Below are positions 6,970 through 14,197 of a stretch of DNA of 18,973 nt, piece by piece. Under the pieces are notes generated by a model, which was given only the letters and a program-made list of their open reading frames with translations, had not been told where the DNA came from and did no database searches. Origin of the DNA: Chlorobium sp. (GTDB lineage Bacteria; Bacteroidota; Chlorobiia; Chlorobiales; Chlorobiaceae). Within the stretch, counting starts at the first letter, position 1. Each line of letters starts with the position of its first letter. The stretch covers positions 1 through 18,973 of the forward strand of contig JANQMO010000037.1 of assembly GCA_028280025.1 (NCBI GenBank), written 5' to 3'. Position numbers and translations under genes: made by a program.

Positions 6970-8358
6970 ATGAATGAATCCGTTGGATCGATTGATTTTC
7001 AGCAGCTCCTGCTGACGGCACTCAATGTACTGTTCTACGGGCTGCTCGTGCTCAATGCAGTGCTTATCGTTTCACTTCTTCTGACCAGGACACACAAGCT
7101 GCAGAAGATTTATTCCTGGCTTCTCTTCGACTACGCCAACACCTCTTTCAGCGTCATCATGGTGACGCTCATTTTTCCGCTTTTTTATAAAAACGTTATC
7201 TGCAGGGGCGAACCGTTCGGTGACGCGATGTGGGGAGGGAGCGTGAGCATTTCGATGCTGATCGTCGCCCTTGTCTCGCCTGTGCTTGGTGCGGCTGCTG
7301 ATTATTCCGGAAACAGAAAACGCTTCCTTTTCTTTTTTACGCTTTTGTCTGTATGTGCTACAGCGATGCTTGGCTTTACAGGCCCGGGGTATGTGCTTGT
7401 TGCGTCCGCTCTGTTCATCATCGCCAATGTCGGCTTCGAAGGAGGAATTGTTTTTTACGATGCGTATCTGCCTGAAATCGCCTCGAAAAGAAGTCTCGGG
7501 AGACTGTCCGGATACGGTTTTGCCGCAGGGTACCTGGGTGCTCTGTTGATCCTTGTTTTTATTTCGAGTCAGTTGACGGGATCGATCGGTATGGACAATA
7601 TACCGGAAGTCACAAGGACTTTTTTCTCTGTCGCGCTGATTTTCGCTTTTTTCGCGGCGCCGATGTTTCTTGCGTTCAGGGACGGCAAGAAACAATCAGT
7701 GAAAAGTTATTCCATCAGGGCGTCGGTTCGTGGTGTCAGGGACACAGTCCGGCATATCATGGACTATCCCGATCTGGCCCGTTTTCTCCTGGCTTTTTTC
7801 TTTTACAACGATGCGATACATACCATTATTGTCTTTTCGTCGATCTATGCGGCAAATACCCTCGGCTTTACGAGCGGCGACCTGATTGTGTTTTTCATGA
7901 TCGTCCAGACAACGGCAATCATCGGTTCTCTTGTGTTCGGTTACATTACCGACCGTATAGGTCCGAAGCGCACGATTGTGATCACGCTCTGTATCTGGTG
8001 TGTGGTGATCGTCATGGCTATCATGACGACAGATAAAGTTTTTTTCTATTATACCGGCCTTCTGGCAGGGATGTCGATGGGATCGTCCCAGGCATCTTCC
8101 CGTTCCATGATGGCAAGGCTGACGCCTCCGGAACATGTCACGAAATTTTTCGGTTTTTATGACGGTACCTTCGGGAAAGCGTCTTCAATTATAGGACCTG
8201 TAATTTTCGGTCTGATTTCCTCATTTTTCGGCGATCAGAGGATAGGCATCGCTTCGCTTCTGCTGTTTTTTGCTGTCGGCCTGGTTCTTATTCTCGGCGT
8301 TCGCTCAAATGCGTCCTATGCTGCCGGACCGGCCATGGCGGAGGGAGGGGATTATTAG
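6970..8358 (+). CDS. MFS transporter, UMF1/Atg22-like
   Basis: Integral membrane protein of 462 residues with about 12 core transmembrane segments and an extra hydrophobic N-terminal segment (about residues 12-38). The core begins with YSWLLFDYANTSF (48-60), the hallmark of UMF1/vacuole-effluxer-like members of the major facilitator superfamily (usual form WxLYDWANSAF). A mid-protein loop, GYITDRIGPKRT, is the MFS motif-A equivalent between helices, and GTFGKASSIIGP near the C-terminal end is also family-typical. Substrate is unknown in bacteria; exporters of amino acids or other small molecules have been suggested for the fold. ATG 6970; it follows purQ by 52 bp with no terminator seen, so shared transcription is likely without implying a purine role. 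Confidence 0.85.
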   Translation: MNESVGSIDFQQLLLTALNVLFYGLLVLNAVLIVSLLLTRTHKLQKIYSWLLFDYANTSFSVIMVTLIFPLFYKNVICRGEPFGDAMWGGSVSISMLIVALVSPVLGAAADYSGNRKRFLFFFTLLSVCATAMLGFTGPGYVLVASALFIIANVGFEGGIVFYDAYLPEIASKRSLGRLSGYGFAAGYLGALLILVFISSQLTGSIGMDNIPEVTRTFFSVALIFAFFAAPMFLAFRDGKKQSVKSYSIRASVRGVRDTVRHIMDYPDLARFLLAFFFYNDAIHTIIVFSSIYAANTLGFTSGDLIVFFMIVQTTAIIGSLVFGYITDRIGPKRTIVITLCIWCVVIVMAIMTTDKVFFYYTGLLAGMSMGSSQASSRSMMARLTPPEHVTKFFGFYDGTFGKASSIIGPVIFGLISSFFGDQRIGIASLLLFFAVGLVLILGVRSNASYAAGPAMAEGGDY

Positions 8359-8493
8359 GAAAAATCTATTAGATTGATCCCGTTACGGAGCGTTTCGTTC
8401 CGGTACCGGTTTTCAAGAGCAGCAGTACCGTAAACTTCGATGGAAAGAATCTGAGAGCCGCATTGAAACAGAACAGGTAAAATTACCAGAACT

Positions 8494-9804
8494 ATGGATG
8501 CATCCGGTAAAAGCTCATGGGAGGCTCTTGCCGGGAAAGCTGCTGACATACTCAGCGTCAGCCGTTCTTTCCTGCAGTTCATGTGGAAAAATTTCATGCA
8601 GGACCGTATTCTGCTGAGTGCGGGTTCGCTGGCGTTTCAGACGCTCTTGTCCCTGGTGCCCCTTATGGCGGTTATATTTTCCGTACTGAGTGTCTCGCCG
8701 GTCTTCGAAAATTTTCAGAGAGACGTCGAATTCTTTATCCTCCAGAATTTTGTCCCCGCTTCGGGCGAAATGCTCAAGGAGTATTTTCTGGAGTTTATCA
8801 GCAAGACCTCGACGGTACCGACAATCGGCGGTGTTTTTCTGTTTGTTATCGCGCTTTTTCTGATCTCTACGGTCGATCATACCATTAACCAGATATGGAA
8901 TGTGCACGCCCCCCGAAAGTTTCTGCAGGGATTTACGCTGTACTGGACCGTCCTCACTCTCGGTCCGATCATCATAGGGAGCGGCCTGGTCGCAAGCTCA
9001 TATGTGTGGTATACCATCTTTACCGAGGGACCTCTGCTTGGAATAAGGGCCAGGATTCTTTCCTACCTGCCTCTTGTCAATTCATTTCTTGCCTTTTTCC
9101 TTCTCTACATGCTGGTTCCCAATCACCGGGTTCGGTTCATTCATGGGGTATCGGGAGCATTGCTTGCAACGGTGCTTTTCGAGATATCGAAAAAGTGGTT
9201 TTCGTTCTATGTGACCACGTTTGCCACGTTCGAGCATATTTACGGGGCGCTCTCGGTCATTCCGCTGCTGTTTTTCTGGATCTTTCTCATCTGGGTCGTT
9301 GCGCTTTCCGGCGCTGAATTTGTCTATTGTCTCGGAGCAATGCGCCCGGCGGCGAAAGCCCGGCGGGAGTTCGAGCCGCTTAAAGGCATGCATGATGTTC
9401 TCTCGGTTCTCGAGGATATAAGGGCAGGGCAGGAGTCCGGTAATTATGTCAGCCTCAAAAAAGCAATGTCATTCGGCAATGGCGTCAAGGGGCGCCGGCT
9501 TTTGGATATTGTCGAAGCCCTGACGGAAAACAACTATGTCCATGTGACTGCCGAAGGGGGGCTCGCACTCAGCTGCGATGTCCATCAGCTGACACTTTTC
9601 GACCTGTACCGTTCTATGCCCCAGGAGATCATTGCCGGAGGCGGGAATGGTAAAAAGGACAAGCCTGGCGGTACCGTCTTCAGTTTGCTTGAAACCCGTG
9701 TCGGCGAATGTCTTCGGGAAAATATGGACGAACCGCTTGCTGTTTTTATGAAAAAGGTACGCGCCGAAAGGGATTTTTCCGGAAGGCAGGCAACGGGTGA
9801 ATGA
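8494..9804 (+). CDS. YihY/BrkB (UPF0761) family inner-membrane protein
   Basis: A 436-residue protein with six predicted membrane segments in residues 40-285 and a soluble C-terminal extension of about 150 residues. Family marks: LSAGSLAFQTLLSLVPLMAV (41-60), the DHTINQIWNV segment after the third hydrophobic stretch, MLVPNHRVRF and AGSLF-type equivalents (VSGALLATVLFEISKKWFSF), and FFWIFLIWVVALSGAEF. The family was once misnamed ribonuclease BN; it has no shown nuclease activity and its true role is unknown. The C-terminal part (about 300-415, with LKGMHDVLSVLEDIR and RLLDIVEALTENNYV) reads like a winged-helix domain, as in some longer YihY proteins (inference). It is followed by dnaX after 21 bp. 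ATG 8494 is the best start. Confidence 0.87.
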   Translation: MDASGKSSWEALAGKAADILSVSRSFLQFMWKNFMQDRILLSAGSLAFQTLLSLVPLMAVIFSVLSVSPVFENFQRDVEFFILQNFVPASGEMLKEYFLEFISKTSTVPTIGGVFLFVIALFLISTVDHTINQIWNVHAPRKFLQGFTLYWTVLTLGPIIIGSGLVASSYVWYTIFTEGPLLGIRARILSYLPLVNSFLAFFLLYMLVPNHRVRFIHGVSGALLATVLFEISKKWFSFYVTTFATFEHIYGALSVIPLLFFWIFLIWVVALSGAEFVYCLGAMRPAAKARREFEPLKGMHDVLSVLEDIRAGQESGNYVSLKKAMSFGNGVKGRRLLDIVEALTENNYVHVTAEGGLALSCDVHQLTLFDLYRSMPQEIIAGGGNGKKDKPGGTVFSLLETRVGECLRENMDEPLAVFMKKVRAERDFSGRQATGE

Positions 9805-9825
9805 GTTTTTTTTATTTTACCACTC

Positions 9826-11025
9826 ATGAGTTACCAGGTAATTGCACGTAAATACAGACCGAGCCGGTTTTCCGACATAACGGCACAGGAGCACATTACC
9901 CGAACGATCCAGAACTCACTGCGTCTTGGACGGGTCGGTCACGGCTATATCTTTTCCGGCCTGCGCGGTGTCGGCAAGACCACTGCTGCACGGGTGTTTG
10001 CAAAAGCGGTCAACTGCAGCAGAATGATCGAAGACCCGGTGTATCTCAAGGACGTGACCGAACCCTGCGGAGAGTGCGAGAGCTGCCGTGATTTCGATCA
10101 GGGAACCAGCCTCAACATATCCGAGTTCGATGCCGCGTCCAACAACAGCGTGGACGATATACGGCTGCTGCGGGAAAACGTCCGGTACGGGCCGCAGAAA
10201 GGACGCTACAGGGTCTATATTATCGACGAGGTTCATATGCTTTCGACGGCGGCATTCAATGCGTTTCTGAAAACGCTTGAAGAACCTCCTCCTCATGCGA
10301 TATTCATCTTTGCGACAACCGAACTGCACAAGATACCTGCGACGATCGCGTCGCGATGCCAGCGTTTCAATTTCAAGCGGATTCCTCTCGACGAGATAGA
10401 GAAGCAGCTCAGGGACATCTGTGATGCTGAAAAGATACAGGTGGATAAAGAGGCGCTTCAGCTCATCGGCCGCAAAGCGCAGGGGTCCATGCGGGATGCG
10501 CAGAGTATACTCGACCAGGTTATCGCGTTTGCCGTTGAAGAGGACGAGGAAAAGGGCATCGAGTATGACAAGGTGGCCGAACTTCTGAACTATATCGATG
10601 ACGACCAGTTTTTTGACGTGACCGATGCTGTTCTGGAAAGGGACCCGGCAAAGATGCTCGGCGTGGCGCGGTTCGTTATCGACAACGGGTATGATGAGCA
10701 GGATTTTCTCGAAAAACTCATCGAGCACCTTCGGAACTTTCTCGTTCTGCACAACCTGCGTTCCACCAGGCTGATAGAGCGGCCTGAACCTGTCAAGGAA
10801 CGGTATCAGCGTGACATCAGCCGGTTTTCGCCGGGGAGTATCATGAAGATGATCGATGTGCTTCTCCAGGCCCAGAAAGAGCTCAAGTTCCAGTTTGAAT
10901 ACCAGTTTCGTTTCGAGCTTGTCCTGCTCAAGCTTATTGATCTTGCCGGTACGGGTGACAGTGCGGATACGGTTTCTTTGGCTGAAGGGACAGGAGAAAA
11001 AAAAAAGTCCCTGAACGGTCTCTGA
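9826..11025 (+). CDS. dnaX: DnaX gamma-like short form (unshifted frame)
   Basis: Reading straight through without a shift gives 399 residues: the AAA+ domains I-II and the oligomerising domain III, then five codons after the A run and a TGA at 11023-11025. This is the domain set of the gamma form in E. coli (431 aa), able to load clamps but lacking the helicase- and polymerase-binding tail. If the A10 count is right, this is the default product and tau is the shifted one. Whether it accumulates in the cell cannot be seen from sequence. Confidence 0.65.
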   Translation: MSYQVIARKYRPSRFSDITAQEHITRTIQNSLRLGRVGHGYIFSGLRGVGKTTAARVFAKAVNCSRMIEDPVYLKDVTEPCGECESCRDFDQGTSLNISEFDAASNNSVDDIRLLRENVRYGPQKGRYRVYIIDEVHMLSTAAFNAFLKTLEEPPPHAIFIFATTELHKIPATIASRCQRFNFKRIPLDEIEKQLRDICDAEKIQVDKEALQLIGRKAQGSMRDAQSILDQVIAFAVEEDEEKGIEYDKVAELLNYIDDDQFFDVTDAVLERDPAKMLGVARFVIDNGYDEQDFLEKLIEHLRNFLVLHNLRSTRLIERPEPVKERYQRDISRFSPGSIMKMIDVLLQAQKELKFQFEYQFRFELVLLKLIDLAGTGDSADTVSLAEGTGEKKKSLNGL

Positions 11026-11633
11026 ACAAGGCCGTAACACCACAGAAAAAAACGCAATCGGCCGGCGTGTCGTCAAAGAGCGGCCAACCGGAAGTTGTTC
11101 AGGGCAAAACCCCTGAAGAAGCTCCTGAAGAGATTGCCTCCCTGCAGGTTGACTTTTCATCATGGCGGGACAAGTTTTCACAATTCGCCAAAAGTGAAAA
11201 ACGTCCTCCTGCTCCGCCAGCTCCTCCTGCGCAATCAGGCAGCCGGGACGCTTCCGGGACGTTCGACGGTATAGCGGAAGTGCAGAAACTCAGGATGGAA
11301 TGGGTACAGTTTCTCGATGTGCTGCTCAAAAAGAACCACAAGATCATCGTGACGCACCTGCGTTCCTGTGAACTCGCCTCGTTTTCAAACGGTATTCTTT
11401 ACATGAGCTGCCCAAGGAGGTTTTCCTACGAGGAGCTCCAGCATAATGCCGGCATGCTGTCTGCCGAAATGAGGGAATTCTATAATCTGCCGTTGAAGCT
11501 CCATATCAGCTATGACGCTGTAAGTGATGCGGGTAAGGGACAAACTGTGTTCAGTCTTTTCAGTGAGCTTGCCGAAAAGAATGAGATCGTGAAGTTTCTC
11601 GTCAATGAATTCGGAGGGGAACTCGTCTATTAG
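9826..11633 (+). CDS. dnaX: DNA polymerase III tau subunit, made by -1 frameshift/slippage in A10
   Basis: Clamp-loader ATPase of the replisome. Residues 1-370 hold the conserved region: GLRGVGKT Walker A (45-52), a zinc module with Cys64, Cys81, Cys84 and Cys87, Walker B YIIDEVHM (131-138), sensor-1 FATTE and the arginine-finger ASRCQRF. The starting frame stops at 11023-11025. The -1 frame is open right across that stop and on to TAG at 11631-11633. Joining at the ten-A run (10997-11006) yields about 602 residues, close to E. coli tau (643). The second part has a Pro-rich linker and a C-terminal domain (from about VQKLRMEWVQFLDVLL), as expected for the polymerase-binding region of tau. A single missing A in the sequence would mimic this arrangement; see the recoding-site entry. 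ATG 9826 follows the YihY gene by 21 bp. Confidence 0.8.
10985..11035 (+). promoter_or_regulatory. dnaX recoding site: SD-like element, A10 slip site, hairpin
   Basis: Three elements are aligned. (1) AAGGGA at 10985-10990, resembling an internal Shine-Dalgarno, ends 10 nt before the slippery heptamer. (2) The A run 10997-11006 followed by G11007 contains A AAA AAG in the correct phase for -1 slippage (codons AAA 11002-11004, AAG 11005-11007). (3) A hairpin, ACGGTC (11015-11020) with GGCCGT (11030-11035), 6 bp including one G-U, starts 7 nt after the heptamer. The same heptamer and layout drive dnaX frameshifting in E. coli, and an A9 run drives transcriptional slippage in Thermus dnaX. Confidence 0.7.
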
Positions 11634-11656
11634 ACACCGTATCGGGCTTCCATAAT

Positions 11657-11680
11657 CCTGAAAAAATCATGATATTCAGG
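11657..11680 (+). other. Weak hairpin between dnaX and aspS
   Basis: CCTGAA (11657-11662) and TTCAGG (11675-11680) pair around a 12-nt loop that includes the palindrome ATCATGAT, 24 nt after the dnaX stop and 37 nt before aspS. A pyrimidine-rich but not U-only stretch follows. Termination is possible but weak. Confidence 0.25.
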
Positions 11681-11717
11681 TCTTTCAACTTCTCAACACT
11701 CTTCCAATTCTCTACTT

Positions 11718-13538
11718 ATGAGTGCAGACAGAGCAGCCGCGGGTGAACTCAGGAACCGTTTCCGGACCCATTACTGCGGTCGTTTGAATACAGGGTATGA
11801 ACATGAAACGGTAACCATAGCCGGATGGCTTCATCGGAAACGTGATCACGGCGGCCTGATTTTTATCGATCTGAGGGACCATACCGGAATATGCCAGTTG
11901 ATCATCCAGCCGGAAAAGGAAGAGCTGTTCGGCATGGCCGAAAAGCTCCATGCCGAGTCGGTTCTGTGCGTCAGCGGAACTGTTGTACGCCGTTCTGAAG
12001 AAACAATCAATCCCAGGCTGGCTTCAGGTGAAATAGAGGTCATCGCCGACGAGATCAGGGTGGAAAGCAGTGCGGTACCGCTGCCTTTCCCGGTGGCCGA
12101 CGAACTGCCGGTTTCCGAGGAGCTTCGTCTTACATACCGTTTTCTCGATCTTCGCCGGGAAAAGCTGCATGAGAATATCGTTTACCGCAGCAGGTTGATA
12201 GGCGAGGTTCGCCGGTATCTCGAAGAGCAAGCGTTCCAGGAGATACAGACTCCGATACTGACAGCCAGTTCACCTGAGGGAGCAAGGGACTTTCTGGTGC
12301 CGAGCCGCCTTCATCCCGGAAAATTCTATGCACTGCCGCAGGCGCCGCAGCAGTTCAAGCAGCTTCTGATGGTTTCGGGGTTTCCGCGGTACTTCCAGAT
12401 AGCTCCATGCTTTCGAGACGAAGACGCGCGTGCGGACAGGAGCCCCGGAGAGTTTTACCAGATCGATATGGAAATGGCGTTTATCGAGCAGGATGACCTG
12501 TTCGAGATTCTCGAAGGGATGTTCAAACACCTGACCGAAACCATGAGCCGGAAGCGCATGACGCAGTATCCCTTTCCCCGCATCAGCTACCGCGAGGTTA
12601 TGAATCGCTACGGTTCCGACAAACCCGACCTTCGCCTGCCGCTCGAAATGCAGGATGTCACCGAGCTTTTCGTCAACTCGTCGTTCAAGGTTTTTGCATC
12701 CAATACCAAGGAAGGTTCCTGCATCAAGGCCATGGTGCTCAAAGGGCACGGCAACGAGCCGAGGCAGTTTTACGACAAGGCGGAGCGAAGGGCGAAAGAG
12801 CTTGGTTCTGCAGGTCTTGCCTACATCCAGTACAAGGAGGAAGGACCGAAAGGCCCGATTGTCAAGTTCTTCTCAGAAACGGAGATGGAAGCGCTGAAAA
12901 AGCGACTGGAGATCGAGACCGGCGATGTCGTTTTCTTCGGGGCAGGCAAGTGGGAGCGAACCTGCAAGATCATGGGCGGGATGAGAGAATATTTCTCCGA
13001 TCTTTACACGCTTGATCCTGATGAACTGTCCTTCTGCTGGATCGTCGATTTCCCGATGTACGAGTATAACGAAGCCGAGAAGAAAATCGATTTTTCGCAT
13101 AATCCGTTCTCGATGCCGCAGGGAGAAATGGACGCTCTCAATACGAAGAACCCGCTCGACATTCTCGCCTACCAGTACGATATCGTCTGTAACGGCATCG
13201 AGCTTTCCAGCGGGGCGATCAGAAACCATCGCCCCGATATCATGTACAAGGCGTTCGAAATAGCCGGTTACGAAAAGTCCGAAGTCGACAAGCGGTTCGG
13301 TCACATGATCGAAGCGTTCAACATGGGTGCTCCGCCGCATGGCGGTATCGCTCCGGGTCTCGACAGGCTTGTCATGATACTGCGCGACGAACAGAATATC
13401 CGCGAAGTCATCGCTTTCCCGATGAACCAGCAGGCAGAAGACCTCATGATGGCAGCGCCTGCGGAAGTCTCACCGCTGCAGCTCCGCGAACTGAGTCTGA
13501 AGCTGGAGGTGAAGGAGGAAAAAGAAAGTGACAAGTGA
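11718..13538 (+). CDS. aspS: Aspartyl-tRNA synthetase, likely non-discriminating
   Basis: Class IIb synthetase charging tRNA-Asp (and probably tRNA-Asn) in the cytoplasm. 606 residues, the bacterial-type length including the GAD insertion domain (about 295-425). An OB-fold anticodon domain occupies residues 15-110; motif 2 is FRDEDARADR (232-241) and motif 3 GIAPGLDR (543-550); QAPQQFKQ (208-215) is the bacterial QSPQ-type loop. In the anticodon domain KRDHGGLIF has His44, where discriminating AspRS such as E. coli has Leu; His there with a neighbouring Gly is typical of non-discriminating enzymes that also form Asp-tRNA-Asn for GatCAB (inference). ATG 11718. The stop lies inside a 7-nt tandem repeat, and a strong terminator follows at 13571. 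Confidence 0.96.
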   Translation: MSADRAAAGELRNRFRTHYCGRLNTGYEHETVTIAGWLHRKRDHGGLIFIDLRDHTGICQLIIQPEKEELFGMAEKLHAESVLCVSGTVVRRSEETINPRLASGEIEVIADEIRVESSAVPLPFPVADELPVSEELRLTYRFLDLRREKLHENIVYRSRLIGEVRRYLEEQAFQEIQTPILTASSPEGARDFLVPSRLHPGKFYALPQAPQQFKQLLMVSGFPRYFQIAPCFRDEDARADRSPGEFYQIDMEMAFIEQDDLFEILEGMFKHLTETMSRKRMTQYPFPRISYREVMNRYGSDKPDLRLPLEMQDVTELFVNSSFKVFASNTKEGSCIKAMVLKGHGNEPRQFYDKAERRAKELGSAGLAYIQYKEEGPKGPIVKFFSETEMEALKKRLEIETGDVVFFGAGKWERTCKIMGGMREYFSDLYTLDPDELSFCWIVDFPMYEYNEAEKKIDFSHNPFSMPQGEMDALNTKNPLDILAYQYDIVCNGIELSSGAIRNHRPDIMYKAFEIAGYEKSEVDKRFGHMIEAFNMGAPPHGGIAPGLDRLVMILRDEQNIREVIAFPMNQQAEDLMMAAPAEVSPLQLRELSLKLEVKEEKESDK

Positions 13539-13548
13539 CGAGTGACAA
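13528..13548 (+). repeat. Three tandem heptamers at the aspS stop
   Basis: GTGACAA, GTGACGA, GTGACAA lie head to tail (13528-13534, 13535-13541, 13542-13548). The aspS TGA (13536-13538) is in the second copy. Seven-nucleotide units shift the frame with copy number, so length changes would alter only the last few residues of AspRS. Confidence 0.7.
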
Positions 13549-13570
13549 GAGAGTATTGATTGGAGAATGG

Positions 13571-13607
13571 AAAAGGGCCGCGTATTTTGGTTGCGCGGCT
13601 TTTTTTT
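13571..13607 (+). terminator. Rho-independent terminator after aspS
   Basis: GCCGCG (13577-13582) pairs with CGCGGC (13594-13599) around an 11-nt loop, followed directly by eight T residues (13600-13607). Upstream AAAA (13571-13574) could pair with the T run to give partial activity in reverse. This is the strongest terminator in the window and closes the panB-to-aspS rightward series. Confidence 0.88.
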
Positions 13608-13633
13608 GAACTGGCTTGCCGGAGGAGGCGGTA

Positions 13634-13994
13634 ATGAACGAACGTGAGGTACTGGACTGGCTGCTCGAGGGGGATGTTTCCGTTCAGTACCAGGTTGTGC
13701 GGGACCTGTATGGCAGGGAAGAAAAGCAGCTTCGGGAGAGAATCGCTTCTGAAGGCTGGGGTGGATGCCCGTGAGATTCACCAAACGCTTTCTGCCATTT
13801 TACGTGATCTCAAAGGTCTTGACGGCGGTGTCTCTCCTTTCGGGAAAGACAGGAAATGCGACGTTTGCGTCAACGGCATGTTTCTGAACTATGCCTCGTA
13901 TTTCGGAGCCGATGAAGGCAAGCTGTGCTCGATTGTCGATTTCCTGATCACCGAGCATATGCCCGATGGCGGTACGACATTTTGCGGGCCTTAA
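13634..13994 (+). pseudogene. Decayed terpene-cyclase/prenyltransferase-like gene
   Basis: A good Shine-Dalgarno (GGAGGAGG) precedes ATG 13634. The first 46 codons (REVLDWLLEGDVSVQYQVVR onward, to SEGWGG) match the N-terminus of squalene-cyclase-like alpha/alpha-barrel proteins often annotated as prenyltransferases, then stop at 13772-13774. From about 13755 a different frame continues the same family: LRDLKGLDGGVSPFG, CDVCVNGMFLNYASYFGAD and SIVDFLITEHMPDGG, ending at 13992-13994. From memory of the family, about 40 residues (an HWG...QPKW...TLLDL block) are missing at the junction, and everything after the second DGG is gone. So the gene has an internal deletion with frame change and a lost 3' part. 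It directly precedes the repeat array and conjugation genes; the truncation may mark element insertion. Confidence 0.7.
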
Positions 13995-14028
13995 GAATAC
14001 TCCGGCGAAGGGTAAACGAGTAAAGAAA

Positions 14029-14169
14029 GTGGACTTTGTGGACGTGGCGGACGCGGTGGACAAAGTGGACATTGTGTTCTTGCCCTGTGCACTGGAAACA
14101 GGTTTCTTTTTCAGTTTTGTCCACGACGTCCACAAAGTCCACCATGTCCACAAAGTCCACCACGTCCAC
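14029..14169. repeat. Inverted arrays of 9-nt GTGGACnnn / GTCCACnnn repeats
   Basis: Left arm: five units with period 9 at 14029, 14038, 14047, 14056 and 14065 (GTGGAC, with one GCGGAC). Right arm: six units of GTCCAC at 14119, 14128, 14137, 14146, 14155 and 14164. The variable triplets are TTT, GTG, GCG, AAA on the left and GAC, AAA, CAT, AAA, CAC on the right. The arms are mutual inverted repeats around a 48-nt spacer that itself holds CCTGT...ACAGG. The outer flanks (AGAAAGTGGAC; GTCCACTTCTTCC) also nearly match. A cruciform or hairpin of about 140 nt could form. It lies between the pseudogene and traF. Confidence 0.85.
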
Positions 14170-14197
14170 TTCTTCCTAAAAATCACAACTTCATACC

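Noticed and set aside
8403..8433. Hairpin CGGTAC/GTACCG upstream of the YihY gene
   Set aside because: Only a short stem around a palindromic segment with no T tract and no clear link to a transcript end; likely chance.
9916..11181. A 421-codon open frame on the minus strand across dnaX
   Set aside because: It lies opposite strongly conserved dnaX codons, shows no family motif, and arises from codon bias on the coding strand.
11067..11633. A separate 188-aa gene starting at GTG 11067
   Set aside because: The same frame is open upstream through the A run and overlaps the end of the DnaX frame; the content fits the tau C-terminal region and no SD precedes the GTG. It is better read as the second part of dnaX.
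14029..14169. CRISPR array
   Set aside because: Units are 9 nt with 3-nt variable parts and inverted halves, with no 25-40-nt repeats or spacers and no cas genes.
13800..14186. Minus-strand frame with a repeated Trp-Thr-x pattern
   Set aside because: The pattern is only the 9-nt repeat array read in one frame, and the remainder is antisense to the pseudogene. Other frames of the repeat are equally open.
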